Assembly (NCBI GenBank): GCA_050084985.1
Contig: JBITNC010000002.1
Span: 31,434,001-31,498,000 of the forward strand
DNA from: Nageia nagi
Lineage: Eukaryota; Pinophyta
Length of the DNA: 64,000 bases
Direction: 5' to 3'
Made by a program: the position numbers and the translations under genes. The notes beneath the pieces were generated by a model. It was not told the DNA's origin. It saw only the letters and a program-made list of their open reading frames with translations, and did no database searches. Positions 23,852 through 35,084 of this stretch are shown here, piece after piece (the stretch's first letter is position 1; the number at the start of each line of letters is the position of its first letter).

Positions 23852-24690
23852 ATTGCTTGTCCCAAAGCAATTCGAAACATCCACAGCTACAACAAGGTCC
23901 ACTCAATTCTTCTATTTTTCTTTGTCATCATAGGTCCAAAGATCAATAACTTTTATCTTTCTCTTTTTGGTTATCCCTAGTTGACTTCTTTTAAAATCTT
24001 CAAGTATGTAGGTAAATGTCTCTTTGGAGGTTCTTCCCATGTCCCTCTATTTCATGAAGATGTCGGGATGTTCCTAATTTGTTTATTCTAGTTGTAGACC
24101 TTTCCATTTAACATGTACCTCATTAGCAAGTTGGTTCCTAAGTTATTTCTTCTAGGCATCCAATACTTTTTAAAGAATCTACACTAAGTTCCCCTCGCTA
24201 TCAATTGGGCATAATTTTGTCAAAGGCTAGATATTTGGTTCCAAGGATTCCCTTAAACATGATTCATGGGATACACTATTCATCTTAGTGTCAAGATGTA
24301 ATTGAAGCTCATAGTGATTCTTTCTTGTAATCTTCAAGATTTCAAAGGGTCCATAGTCGTACATGGTATTCTTTTCTATCCTCTATCGATTGTTGGGTAA
24401 CATCATGTATGGTTGCATGCTAACGTACATATGCTCTCCTATCTTAAATTATCTCCCCTTAACTGATAGCATAGAGTATCTTGATGATTCCTCTTTTCCA
24501 TTTCATGTATGTTAAGGTGTTGATATACTCTTACTTCTATTTTCTTCCTCATAAGTGTCAAATGGAAAATTTGTGGGTTGGTTTGGCTCCTCATTATGAT
24601 GACTTAGGCCTTCTTTATAACTTGTTGGTGTCTCCTTCACTTGGTAGGGAGATGCTTCATGTGTACCTTGGGGAGCCTTCTTGTTAGAAA
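23852..24690 (-). pseudogene. E3 integrase C-terminus with chromodomain
   Basis: Minus-strand text, crossing frames, reads LACNHT (decayed LqPYrq), MMLPNNR, YGPFEILKITRKNHYELQL, NSVFHESCLR and KIMPN (usual vFHvS.Lkk.lp). Then come VDSLKSIG, EVHVKWKGLQ and a TWE-like remnant, the chromodomain pattern (hVKWkg...atWE). Chromodomains at the integrase end target insertion to chromatin in chromoviruses. Stops and shifts are frequent. The + strand ORF at 24481-24687 is a shadow of this. Confidence 0.7.
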
Positions 24691-25079
24691 AAATTTTAAG
24701 GGATGAATAGATGAACCAAGGCTATAATTTGAGATTTTTAATTTTTGATTTGGTTAGTATAGTGCATAGTGGATCCCATATTAGAGCCAAAATTTTATAA
24801 AAATATTTAAATTATTGACCCATGTAACTAACCTTTCAACATGATTTCAAATATATTAACCCTTTTTTCTAAACTTCATTTAGCTCATTTGCCTTGGAAT
24901 TATAAAAATAAAAAATAATCCCATCTAAATAGCTACTTATAGGTTACTATATATATATATATATATATATATATCAAACTACCCTATCCAAATGATATCA
25001 TCTCATCATAGAGGAAGTAGTTATTACCTAACAACATTCAATTTGCGCTCTTTTTGTGATATTGAGATCTAATATATCA
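24691..25079. other. no gene recognised; contains an (AT)n microsatellite
   Basis: AT-rich text inside E3, upstream (minus sense) of the integrase tail. The only structure is the AT run at 24948-24974. Confidence 0.4.
24948..24974. repeat. (AT)n microsatellite
   Basis: About 13 uninterrupted AT units. Confidence 0.95.
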
Positions 25080-25149
25080 AGTCCATAACATCCTTACTAC
25101 ATTCAAGTTTAATCCTGCAACTAGATAGGAACCATATTTCTGCAAGATT

Positions 25150-25600
25150 TCAATCGGATCAAAACCTACATTCGATATGAAACCTAAATTTGAGTTAAAA
25201 CTTGCATCCAAGTCAAAAGCATTTGTCTCAATTAGGTTAGAACCTACAATCAGGTCAATAGCATTTCTTTGCAATTGAGTTAAAACCTACATCTAAGTAG
25301 GAACCTACATCCAAATCAAAAGCATCTATGTACAATCAGGTCAGAACCTACATCTAGATCAAAAGTATCTATCTGCAGTCAGATCAAAACTTGCATCTAA
25401 GTCAAAAGCATCTATCTACAACTGGGTTGAGACTTGCATTTAGGTCAATAGTATTTCCTTACAACCGAGTTGGAACCTGCATTCAATCAGAACTTACATT
25501 TAGTTTGAAACTACATATGAATAGGAACCTACATATAAGTAGGAAACATCTATTTACAGCTAGGTTGGAACCTATGTCCATATCAGAAGCATTTCCTTGC
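25150..25600. repeat. 43-bp minisatellite
   Basis: The phrases AACCTACATCTA, TCAAAAGCATCTATCT and GCAACTGGGTT recur. ATCTATSTRC starts at 25324, 25367 and 25410, an exact 43-bp step. Earlier units step by 41-42 with one inserted piece. About ten imperfect units are present. The short ORFs on both strands here follow the repeat and are not genes. Confidence 0.8.
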
Positions 25601-25907
25601 ACTTGGACTAGAACTAGCAACCAAGCGAGATTCATATCTATGCATCTGGGTTGATTGCACAAGACTATGCAACTAGGTTGGATGCATATCTGTGCATTTG
25701 AGCCATGCATCTAACCTGGTCACATAAGCCTATGAAACTGAGTTGGATGCATATCTATTCATTTGGGTTGGTTGCATTTTCCTACATGCAATAGAAAATG
25801 TGCATCCAAGCTGATTGAATTTTTTTGCATTTAGTAGGGCCTATGCAACTAGGTCAAATGCATATATGTGCATCTAGGTTGATTGCATTTTCCTACATTT
25901 AGTAAGA
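25601..25907. repeat. GCATCTGGGTTGATTGCAT-type short repeats
   Basis: The words GGATGCATATCTGTGCAT, TGGGTTGRTTGCAT and TTTTCCTACAT return every 75-90 bases. The same words form the spacers between the hairpin units that follow, so this is the edge of the same array. Confidence 0.65.
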
Positions 25908-26233
25908 AAATTCAAACACATGTCTCGAGCTCATTTTTTGAGCAAAAGAGATCATGTAACCACTAGTTGGAAATGATTTTCATGAACTTTCCAATGGTGT
26001 ATCATTTTTTCCATTAGATGCCTATAGAAAAAGTTATGGGCAGTGGTGTATAATTTGAAGCTTGAAAAATTGGTCATCCATTTTCAAAAGTTTATAACCT
26101 TTTCTAGAGACATCTAATGGAATAAAATTATACACCTTTGGAAATTTTATGAAAAAACCTTTCCAATGAGTGGTTACATGACCCCTTTTGTTCAAAAAAT
26201 GATCTTGAGGCATGTGTTTGAAGTTTCCTATCG
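25908..26233. repeat. Long inverted repeat, unit A
   Basis: The left arm (25908-26037) and right arm (26093-26233) are reverse complements over about 130-140 bases with roughly four in five bases matching. Both contain GTAACCACT, CCAATGGTGTATCATTT-type and CATTAGATG phrases. The 55-base loop holds GGTGTATAATTTGAAGCTTG. The transcript would fold into a long hairpin. Confidence 0.8.
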
Positions 26234-26323
26234 AATGCAAAAAAGCAACCAGCTCGGATGCATATATATGCATCCAACCTAATTGCATATCTATGGATCT
26301 AGACTGACTACATTTTCCTACTT

Positions 26324-26660
26324 CTAATAGGAAACTTCAAATGCATGCTCCAAGCTCATTTTTTGAGCAAAAGAGGTCATGTAGCCACTTGTTGGAAATG
26401 ATTTTTCATAAAATTTCCAATGGTGTATCATTTTTCCCCATTAGATGTCTTTACAAAAAGTTCTGGGCAATGGTGTATAATTTGAAGCTTGAAAAATAGA
26501 TCATCCATTGTCAAATGGCCATAACATTTTCTAGAGACATCTAATAGGGGAAAATGATACACCATTGAAATGTTCATGAAAAAATATTTCCAACAAGTAG
26601 TTACATGACCTATTTTGCTAAAAAAATGAGCCTAAACATGCATTTGAAGTTTCTTATTGG
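26324..26660. repeat. Long inverted repeat, unit B
   Basis: Same structure as unit A, arms 26324-26464 and 26521-26660. Both arms carry CATCTAAT/ATTAGATG and the block complementary to GGTCATGTAGCCACTTG. The loop again holds GGTGTATAATTTGAAGCTTG. Confidence 0.8.
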
Positions 26661-26749
26661 ATGAAAATGTAATTTGTCCAAATGCACAAATATGCATATA
26701 ACTCGATTGCATATTTGTTCATCTGATCCAGCTGCATTTTCCTACATTT

Positions 26750-26990
26750 GGTAAGAAACTTCAAATGCATGCTTCTAGCTCATTTTTTGAGCAAAAGAGG
26801 TAATGTAACCACTTGCTGGAAAGAATTTTTCATAAATTTTCCAATGGTGTATCATTTTTTCCCATTAGATATCTCTAAAAATGTTATGGGCAATGGTGTA
26901 TAATTTTAAGTTTGAAAAATAGATCATTCATTTGAAAAAGGTAATAAATTTTTCTAGAGACATCTAATGGGGGAAAATGATACACGATGG
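26750..26990. repeat. Long inverted repeat, unit C (right arm truncated)
   Basis: The left arm is complete (26750-26880). The right arm stops near 26990, just after AAAATGATACACGATGG, and is followed directly by spacer-type words. Confidence 0.75.
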
Positions 26991-27034
26991 GGGTCAATTG
27001 CATAACTATACATTCAAGCCAACTATAGTTTCTT

Positions 27035-27375
27035 GCATTCAGTAGGAAACTTCAAACACATTCCCAAGGCTTATTTTTTTTGAGAAAAATATCTCATGTA
27101 ACCACTCGTTGGAAAGTGTTTTTCATGAACTTTCCAATGGTGTATCATTTTTCTCCATTAGACATCTCTAGAAAAAAATATAGGCAATGGTGTATAATTT
27201 GAAACTTAAAAAATAGATCAACTATTTTCAAAAGGTCATAATCTTTTCTAGAGACATTTAATGGAGGAAAATTATATACCATTGGCAAGTTCATGAAAAA
27301 TTTTCTGACGAGTGATTACATGATATGTTTTGCTCAAAAAATGAGCCCAAGGCATGCATTTAAAGCTTTTTATTA
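27035..27375. repeat. Long inverted repeat, unit D
   Basis: Complete unit with arms about 27035-27175 and 27233-27375. The loop reads GGTGTATAATTTGAAACTT. Confidence 0.8.
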
Positions 27376-27444
27376 GATGCAAGAAAATGCAACTGGGTCA
27401 GATGCATATCTATGCATTTAGGCTAACTGCATTTTCTTGCATTT

Positions 27445-27640
27445 GGTAGAAAATGTCAAATGCATGCCTTGGGCTCATTTTTTGAGTAAAATGGATCATG
27501 TAACCACTCATTGAAAAATAAATTTTATGAACTTTCCAATGATGTATCATTTCCTCCCATTAGATGTCTCTAAAAAAATGTTATGGCCTTTTGAAGATGG
27601 CTAATCTATTTTGCAAGATTCAAATTATGCCCAACCTCAT
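27445..27640. repeat. Long inverted repeat, unit E (left arm and part of loop)
   Basis: The left arm is recognisable from AAAATGTCAAATGCATGCC to ATTAGATGTCTC. The loop is rearranged and the right arm is missing. Confidence 0.65.
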
Positions 27641-28185
27641 AAAATGTTAAGGTTAAATGCTCTAAACACTTGGTTGCATGTTTGATGGTGATGACGAAGT
27701 TGCATGTCTCATGGCCCCAACCTAGTTACATATTTTATTAGATTGACCTAATTGCATGGATATATGATGTCAGATTGGGTATATCCATATGTGATGTTGG
27801 ACTAATTACAAAATATTTGATGTTGAAATAGTTGCATAAAATCTAGATGTGGTGTTAAATTGAATGTAAAGTATTTTATGAACTTGTTGCAAAATATTTG
27901 GTGTTGAATTGGTTAAAAAAATTTGCCAATTTTTTATATCTTTTTTTTTAATTTATATAAAAATCATTTACCTATTTATCATATCGCCATCAGTTCACCA
28001 TCATTTCTAAACAAGTTTCTGGGAGATTCTTCAGGATTTTACATGTCAATTTAGAATGAGGTGTCTTAAAATTTTCTTTGCATCTTATGTGTAGTCTCAA
28101 CCTGCTTTTGTGTTTCTTTCCTTTTTGTTTCCATCGTTTTAATGAATTTTTCCAAATACATCCTGTCACTAACCATGTTTAAGTA
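27641..28185. other. decayed short repeats, no gene
   Basis: The words AGTTGCAT and TGATGTTG..TAATTGC recur at 35-50-base spacing to about 27940, probably eroded array units. The rest (27941-28185) shows no structure beyond T-rich runs. Confidence 0.4.
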
Positions 28186-28190
28186 TAGTT

Positions 28191-28372
28191 TGTTAGAATT
28201 TGTAATGTAATATATCTCCTTAATGTAAATTCACTTAATACTTAAAGTATCATTAGATACATTAAAGTATTAAAGGAATAAAAATAGGTATGATATTAAA
28301 AATAGGTAAGGGATTAAAAATAGAAAAGGGATTAATTATAGAGTGGGTTTCTTCTTATTAACAAAGAAGAAC
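28191..28372 (+). repeat. 5' LTR of the copia element (partial)
   Basis: It matches 34627-34808 almost base for base with indels. After GAAGAACCC the match stops, so the last 270 bases of the LTR, with the primer site, are missing here. Confidence 0.85.
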
Positions 28373-29859
28373 CCATTTGACTCTTAGGCTCATTTATTGT
28401 TACTTAAAATTAATGAATCTTGTGTAAAGAGATCCATTAGGGGTTGTAACAAAACCCATTGGACTCTTTGGTTCATACTTATGGATGATGTAGTTTCAGT
28501 TCTTAAAACACTTTATTTGTTTTGCATTTTTACTTTATATGCAAATTCATGAGGTGAGGATAAGGTGAATTGAAGCATTTTAATTTGACGATCCAAGTGG
28601 TAAAAATTTTATACTTCTTAATTACCCTTAAGTCCTATGTTGGTTTAGATTTAACTCCATATAGGTGGACAAGCATATGTGTAGTGATACCATATGTCCA
28701 TTCGTCCATTTAGGGATTATCCTGATAACCTAGGAGGAAAACTAAAAATTTAATCAAGATAATTAATGTGGTCGATCCAACATACATCATAATCTTGAAA
28801 AATAGCTCGTACTTCTCCTTATGGAATTATATTGCTACCTAAAGGGAACTAGTTGAAGATTGGTAGGACCTGGGCTCCTTGCGAGCATCTAGGTGAGGGC
28901 CTAATTTTAGACAAGAAAACAAGCCTCAAATTTTCCCTCTTCAGTTATACTTAGTGTAAAGATGTTGGATGTATGATTATTATTCTTTTTAACAATTAAG
29001 CATTTTTTTCATTGATTAGTTCAAATGTGTTTTAGTATATTTAATGTTTTTAAATTCAACATATATGCTTACATTATTTATCTCCTTTATATTATTTTGT
29101 AGCAATGAGAGACTCTTTTCATGAAGGGATCACTTAATAGAATGCCTTTAAAACACATGCATTCATGGGCTTCTTTAAAAATCCCCTATTTTTAAAATTT
29201 GCCACCTTCTCTTTTAATTTATTAAACCTCTCATGGTAAACCTTTATATAATAAATAATAATCCTTTTTAAAAACTTATCATTTATCAAAAAATTAAATC
29301 AATTTTTAATACTGCTTTGTAGTTTTACCCATTATTATCATCACATGGAATTGTAGTGATCCAAGACTTTGTTAATTGAAACGATCATCTTCCATTATTT
29401 AAAATCACCCAAAATGATGACCTAAGGGACTATCTCAATGATGAAATTAGAGTATAGCCTAGATCCAAGAGACCTATTGATGGTTGTATTCATGAGGATG
29501 AAATTCAAGTAGCTTCTCCCATTTGTGTAAGTATAAAAATAAAAGGTTCTTTTATAAATGATATGTGCAATGGTTCTTCCCTTTAAGACTTCTATAACCT
29601 TTCTTGATTAAAATATCACCAATCAATACAAATAGAAATAATTCTTCGATCTTATGGTGGTTTTTTAGTGTTTCAAGTTATACACTTATAAAAAATAGTA
29701 AGGAAAATAGCTTTCTTGTAGAATATATATATAATATTTTTTATAAATTTTAAACACCCCTACCCCCCTCCCTTATAAAATACTTACCGATATACCAATA
29801 GTTTGACTTGATATTAAAAATACCCCTTGGTATGCACTCATGTGGTATTTACCGTTTCC
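28373..29859. other. replacement segment between copia 5' LTR and gag, no gene
   Basis: About 1.5 kb that does not match the 3' LTR. CCCATTTGACTCTTAGGCTCAT and a similar phrase near 28460 form a short internal repeat. No transposon ends were recognised. It may be an old insertion or a rearranged leader. Confidence 0.35.
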
Positions 29860-30780
29860 TAGTAGTGACCCCCCACAACTCTTTTGCATCCAAGCATATC
29901 TTGGATGGTTCCAACTATGGTATTTGGAAATCAAGGATGAAGGAAAAAATTCTAGCATGAAAAATTTGGATGATTGTCAATGAAAACCAAGTTGCTCCAT
30001 CTAGGGAGAAGGAACTTGGAGCTTATAATACTAAGAATGATTTGGCAATGTCCATGATCTTTCATATAGTTTTAAATGAGATGCTCATAATGATATCCTC
30101 TTCAAATAGTGCAAAGGAAACTTGGGATAAACTAGAGAGTATCTACCTTGGTACTAAATTTTTTAGGAGGTTCACCATTCTTCAGAAGTTGCTTCAATCA
30201 CATTAAGAGGAAAGTGAAAGTGTGGCCATATATCTGAATAAGGTTGTTGATCTTAAGACTCAGCTAGTAGGGTGTGGATGAAATTGCATCAATGATGAGT
30301 TTCTAACTTTCATCATCCTTCAAAGCCTATCTACTAAGTTTATTCAATTTGTGATTATTATTGAAACTAGGCTTGATGATGAAAAAGATATGTTCTCCTT
30401 AGAAAATATATCAAGGCTTCTCTTGAAGCATGAGGAAACACTTAATAATAAAGTGTTGATCACCACTCCTAAGGATCCATCTATGGCTCTTGGTCTAATG
30501 AAGCCTCACTTCAAAAAGAAGAACCATAACTAAAAGAAAGGTTCTAATGCTCCTAAGAACTTCAAGAAAGGTGGGAATAAAAAGAATTATGGTAATGATA
30601 AGTCAAAGAAAACCAAAGCCAAATTTAATAGAAATTGTAATTTATATAACCGTTATGGTCATATGGAAGTTGATTGCTTTAATAAAAAGAAAGGGCAAGG
30701 TAAAAAAAGATTTAAAAAACCGAACAAATCTAAGAAGAATAAGAATTCAGCTTATGTTGTTGCCTTTTACTCCAAGTATT
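29860..30780 (+). pseudogene. gag: copia gag relic
   Basis: Readable as LDGSNYGIWKSRMKEKILA, IVNENQVAPSREKE, SAKETWDKLESIYLG and ISRLLLKHEETLNN, the usual copia Gag order. A zinc-knuckle remnant follows (from 30636): C-N-L-Y-N-R-Y-G-H-M-E-V-D-C, with Tyr replacing the second Cys. A basic tail (RFKKPNKSKKNKN) leads into the protease. Stops at about 29958, 30204, 30281 and 30531. Confidence 0.85.
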
Positions 30781-31195
30781 GCACTTTGGCAAATGATTGG
30801 ATTATTGATTCTGGATGCACTAATCACATGTATTTTGAAAATGATAAGTTTGAAAACTATCATAAGTATAGAAAAGATGCAATTATGATAGATGATAGTT
30901 CAATCCTTGAAGTTCAAGGTATTAGATTTATGTTGATACAAGGGAAGATTCTTGAAAATATGTTTTATATGCTTAAACTACTATGAATCTCCTTTTCATA
31001 ATCCAGGTTGCAAGGAAGTGTTACTCTTTTGAGTTCAACTCACACTCATGGTGCATAAAAAAAGGTCTTGCCACTTTGATGAAAGGTTCAATTCAAGATG
31101 ACCTTTACATTATGGATCAATCTCCAAAAAATATGTGCCTTGCAACTAATGTTTGTTCTAGAGGCAATCTTTGGCATCATCGATTAGGCCACTAA
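30781..31195 (+). pseudogene. copia protease and GAG-pre-integrase region
   Basis: NDWIIDSGCTNHMYFEND carries an intact DSG site (30807-30815). Downstream, after one stop, comes NLWHHRLGH, the GAG-pre-integrase signature that opens the integrase zinc-binding region. Confidence 0.85.
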
Positions 31196-32030
31196 ACCAT
31201 AAGAACATTCAAGTCATGAAAGATCATGAACTTGTGGAAGGTTTGCCTATAATATCACCTACAATTGGTCTTTATGAGAAGTGTATTCTTGGTAAAATCA
31301 ATAGATAAAAGTTTTCAAAAGATAAGGCAACTAGAGCAACTCAGCCTCTTCAGCTTGTGCATACAGATTTGATGGGTCCATTTCTAACTAAGTTGCTTGG
31401 AGGAGCTTCTTATTTCTTGAATTTAATTTATGAATTTAGCAGGATGACATTTAGTTATCTTATAAAGCACAAGGATCAAACCTTTGATAGGTTCAAAGAT
31501 TTAAAACCTTTGTAGAAAATCAATCTGGATTTAAAATCAAGATGTTAAGATCTATAATAATGGGGTGAGTATATAGCAATGTGTAATAAGAAAATGACAT
31601 CAAGAAGCAATTGATATTTAGCTATAATACCAATTTATAGAAATTCGTATGAGGATAGAAGTAAACAAACTAAAATGTACTGTTAGGAGATCTTCTGATT
31701 CTTAGATGACTTTATTTGGGTCCTTTGTATGTTTCTTTGAGATAAAGGAAAAACAAATTGCATTAAGTAGTCTTAAAAAAGTGTATCTTGTATGGGCTAG
31801 GAAAAAAAATCTTACTAGGGCATTCTACAAGCTATAACCAACCTTCTTCCCATGCAATATTTGTGTCAAGGGATGTAAAGTTCAATGAACTACCTGAAGA
31901 GTCTACTTATTATGAGAACCTAAACAAGGGTGATGATTCCTTTGTTGCTCATAACTGGTTGGATGTCAATGTGGATTTTCAACCTAAAGAACAAAACTCT
32001 TCAACATAAAGAATAACAAGGAGTGTGACC
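31196..32030 (+). pseudogene. copia integrase relic
   Basis: CEKCILGKINR completes the zinc-binding site. LVHTDLMGPF contains the first catalytic Asp. The central core around 31540-31760 is badly broken. The end reads LGHSTSYNQPSSHAIFVSRD, matching the usual k.y.i....i..SRDV.F.E, and is open at 31788-32009. Confidence 0.8.
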
Positions 32031-32900
32031 ATTAATAAATCCTTATTTATCAAAATTGATTACAAGAATGAGCCTTCATCCTACAAAGAAGCTTCAAAGC
32101 ATGAGTGTTGGGTGAATGCAATGAATGTGTAGTATGAGGCTATTATGAAGAATCAAACTTGGGATTTGGTTCTTTATCCTAATGAATACAATGTGATTGA
32201 AAATAAATGGATTTTTAAGGTCAAATATAACTTAGTTGGAGAGATTGAGAAATATAAAGCAAGGTTAGTAGCTAAGGGTTTCGTTAAAAAATATGGAGTT
32301 GATTATGAGGAAACCTTTGCTTTAGTGGCAAAGATGCTTACTATTAGGGTAATTCTTGTTCTTGCAATAGCTCAGGGATGGAAAGTTTTACAACTTAATG
32401 TCAAGAGTGTTTTTCTTAATGGTGAATTAGATGTGAAAATCTACATGAATCAACTAGAAGGGTTTGTTGTTGAAGGTAAAGAATATTTTGTGTAAGTTAA
32501 AGAAGTCTTTGTATATATTTAAGCAAGCACCAAGGGCCTAGTACGAAAAGATTTCAAGATACTTAGAGGATATTAGGTTTTCTAAATGCTTCTCTAACAT
32601 AGATCTTTATGTGCTCAATGAAGGAAAAGACTTGATCTTGATTATTTTCTATGTGGATGATCTATTGATTACATAAAATAATATGATCCTCATACAAGAT
32701 TGCATATCCAAACTTAGGGCAACTTTTTAAATGACTGATCTTGGTCTATTGCACTACTACCTTGGTATGCAAGTGTACCAATACAAAGATTGTAATTACC
32801 TCAGTCAATATAAGTATATCTTATATATCTTGCAAAAGTTTGGAATGGAGGAGTGCAAGCATGATGCAATCTCAATCTCTGCTAGAATCACTTTATCTCT
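32031..32900 (+). pseudogene. copia reverse transcriptase relic
   Basis: The open frame 32145-32495 reads NQTWDLVLYPN, NKWIFKVKYNLVGEIEKYKA and the LNVKSVFLNGELD block (usual mDVKtAFLnG; catalytic Asp position is Asn). The second site YVDD is intact at 32650-32661. MTDLGLLHYYLGMQV and YLSQYKYI follow. Stops near 32492 and 32674 and a frameshift interrupt it. Confidence 0.9.
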
Positions 32901-33610
32901 TAGTTCCAACTCTTAGTTGGTAGATGCTATAGCTTATAGATAACTAATTGATAGTCTTATTTGTTTGAATATCTCTAGGCTAGATATTACCTTTGCCATG
33001 AATTTGAGAGCTTACTTTATGCAAAAGCCATATGTTGATCACTTCAATGTTGTTAAGCAAATTTTGAGGTATGTTATAGGCACTAAGAATCTTGCTCTCA
33101 AGTATGACAAGTTGCCCTCATTTGTTCTCTCAGGATTCTTAGATTTTGACTATGGGGGAGATAGAGATAACATAAAATCAACCTCTAATTATGTGTTTAG
33201 CATTGGTTTAGGTGCTATCTCTTGGGCATATAAGAAGCAACCTACTACTACTCTCTCCATCATAGAGGTTGAATATCATGTAATGTTAGTTGCAGCCCAA
33301 AAAAACCATTTGGTTGAGGTATCTTTTGAAAGAAAGAGGGTATGAACAAGTTCATCCATAAATTTTTTTTCAAATACTTAGTCAACTATTGCTTTGGAAA
33401 AGAATCATATTTTCCATCAAAGAATAAAGCATATAGAAATCCAAATCCAGTTCATTAGAGAGAAAGTTCTAGATGGTCTTCTACACTTGTAGTATTGTCC
33501 ATCAGTCTTAAAATCTACTAATTTGTTCACCAAGCCCCTTCCTGAAGCTTAGTTCTATAAGCTTAGAGATTTTATTGGGTTGGTGAAGTTGCCCTCAAAA
33601 AGGAAGTAAA
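32901..33610 (+). pseudogene. copia RNase H relic
   Basis: It is open at 32965-33345 with SRLDITFAMNLRAYFMQKP, ILRYVIGTKNLALKY, LSGFLDFDYGGDRDN (usual DaDwaGd), STSNYVFSIG, ISWAYKKQPTTTLS and IIEVEYHVM (usual sTaEaEYiA). The tail reads NHIFHQRIKHIEIQ and NLFTKPLPEA, the normal end of copia Pol. Confidence 0.88.
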
Positions 33611-33699
33611 TGTTAAATTTTTGTTGAATCCATTGTAATTTCTTCCTTCTTAATAAAGTTGTTGAACTTTTATTTGATTTGTATATTGTATTTATACAT

Positions 33700-34612
33700 T
33701 CATCTATTTTGTAACTATAAGTATGCGCTTGACATCTTAGTGATGAATTATAGTGTATCTCAAATCCAAACACGTTATATTAAGGAGAAAGTTCTTGATG
33801 CAACAACTACAGCTCTATTCATCTAACTTTATCTCTCCTAATTTATTCACTAGCCACTTTTATTAACTTTGTTGTGCACACTTTGAAGGTTTCTTATGGT
33901 AGTGAAGTTGTCTTCAAGGGTAGTGAAGGTCAAATTCATGTTTGTGATGACAAATTCATCCTTAGGAGGCTATTTTTGTTGTATAGTGTTGATCTAAGTG
34001 TACACATTCATGGTTAGTTCACTATATATGAGGAACTCATGGTATATTTATTTTGTTATCACTATGTGAGGAATCAGTATGTGTTTGTTACCACTATTTG
34101 GTTATCCATATGTTAGTAACTTATATATGTGCATATACTTTTTTATTGTTGATCAACACATGTTTCTATATACAGCAGATGACTATAAGTATTAGCTTGA
34201 CATCTTCGTGATGACTTATAGTGCATCATTGATCAATTTATGGATGGCATTACTTATTTCATTCATCTTTTGATTGATATGAATGATATATGATGCATAT
34301 AATTGATCTTGTTTATAAGCTGCTTGTAGCTTACAAGTTTCATCTTGAGAGTGCATGTTACTTCATGTGGGTAGGCTCATGGAGGCTCATATATCAACTC
34401 AATGTTGATCGACTACACTTATAGTGAAACCAGTTGTGGTTAATGATTGTATTGTAAACCATTTTTTCAAATGGTATTGTAATGAGTCTCAAACTAAGAT
34501 CTTGCTTATTTCTCATTGATGTAAAAGTTCTTAGCTCTACTTGTATCTCTTTAGAGGATAACTCTCTCTTACTCTATCTTTCTTCTTCTCTCTATGCTCT
34601 ATCCCAATATTA
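33700..34612 (+). repeat. copia 3' region with partial duplications
   Basis: AGGAGAAAGTTCTTGATG at about 33783 repeats the RNase H tail phrase at 33459, and TTCACTAGCCAC follows like the NLFTKPL block, so part of the pol end is duplicated in decayed form. The phrase CTTGACATCTTAGTGATGA (33730) recurs as CTTGACATCTTCGTGATGA (34198). These make the gap between pol and 3' LTR about 1 kb, unusually long for copia. Confidence 0.5.
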
Positions 34613-34626
34613 CATTGAGAGGGAGT
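34613..34626 (+). promoter_or_regulatory. copia polypurine tract
   Basis: TTGAGAGGGAG immediately precedes TGTTGGAATTTG, the LTR start. This is the standard copia arrangement. Confidence 0.75.
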
Positions 34627-35079
34627 GTTGGAATTTGTAATGTAATATTATGTAATGTTTCTCCTTAATGTAAATTCACTTAATACTTAAAAGTATCATT
34701 AAATACATTAAAGTATTAAAGGAATAAAAATATAAGGATTAAAAATAGGTAAATGATTAAAAATAGAAAAGGGATAATTATAGAGTGGGTTTCTTCTTAT
34801 AAAAAGAGAAGAACCCTCCCCTTATCTAGTTACACAATTGCAATGCAAGCTTTGTTATAGGTTTAGAGTGTGAGATAGAGAAGAGATTTTATAAGAGAGG
34901 TCCTTGAGAATAAGAAGATCTTAGTTAGTGGATGTACTCCCAAGGAAGGAGGAACCATTTTATATCTTGTGTTATTTATGTGATTGGATTTAGTTATTGT
35001 GCTATTGTGTTGATGTTGAAAGTTCCTTCTTGAGATCTTGGTAGATTAGAAATTAATCCAAAAAGGGATAAATTCTTCA
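34627..35079 (+). repeat. 3' LTR of the copia element
   Basis: A 453-bp LTR from TGTTGG to TTCA, followed by TAGTT as on the left flank. It is complete, unlike the 5' copy. Confidence 0.88.
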
Positions 35080-35084
35080 TAGTT

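Larger units (their letters stand above)
28191..35079 (+). mobile_element. Ty1/copia retrotransposon (nested in E3)
   Basis: The element begins TGTTAGAATTTG and ends TTCA. It is flanked by the same five bases TAGTT (28186-28190 and 35080-35084), the expected integration duplication. Gag, protease, integrase, RT and RNase H lie in copia order (integrase before RT). The first 180 bases of the LTRs are nearly identical apart from indels, so it is younger than E1-E3. Stops are fewer than in E2 but it is still inactive. Confidence 0.9.

Noticed and set aside
24481-24687. + strand ORF of 68 codons
   Set aside because: It is the shadow of the minus-strand integrase/chromodomain relic.
25150-25600. 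CRISPR-like array of short repeats
   Set aside because: The repeats are directly adjacent and imperfect, with no unique spacers, and the sequence is a plant nuclear context.
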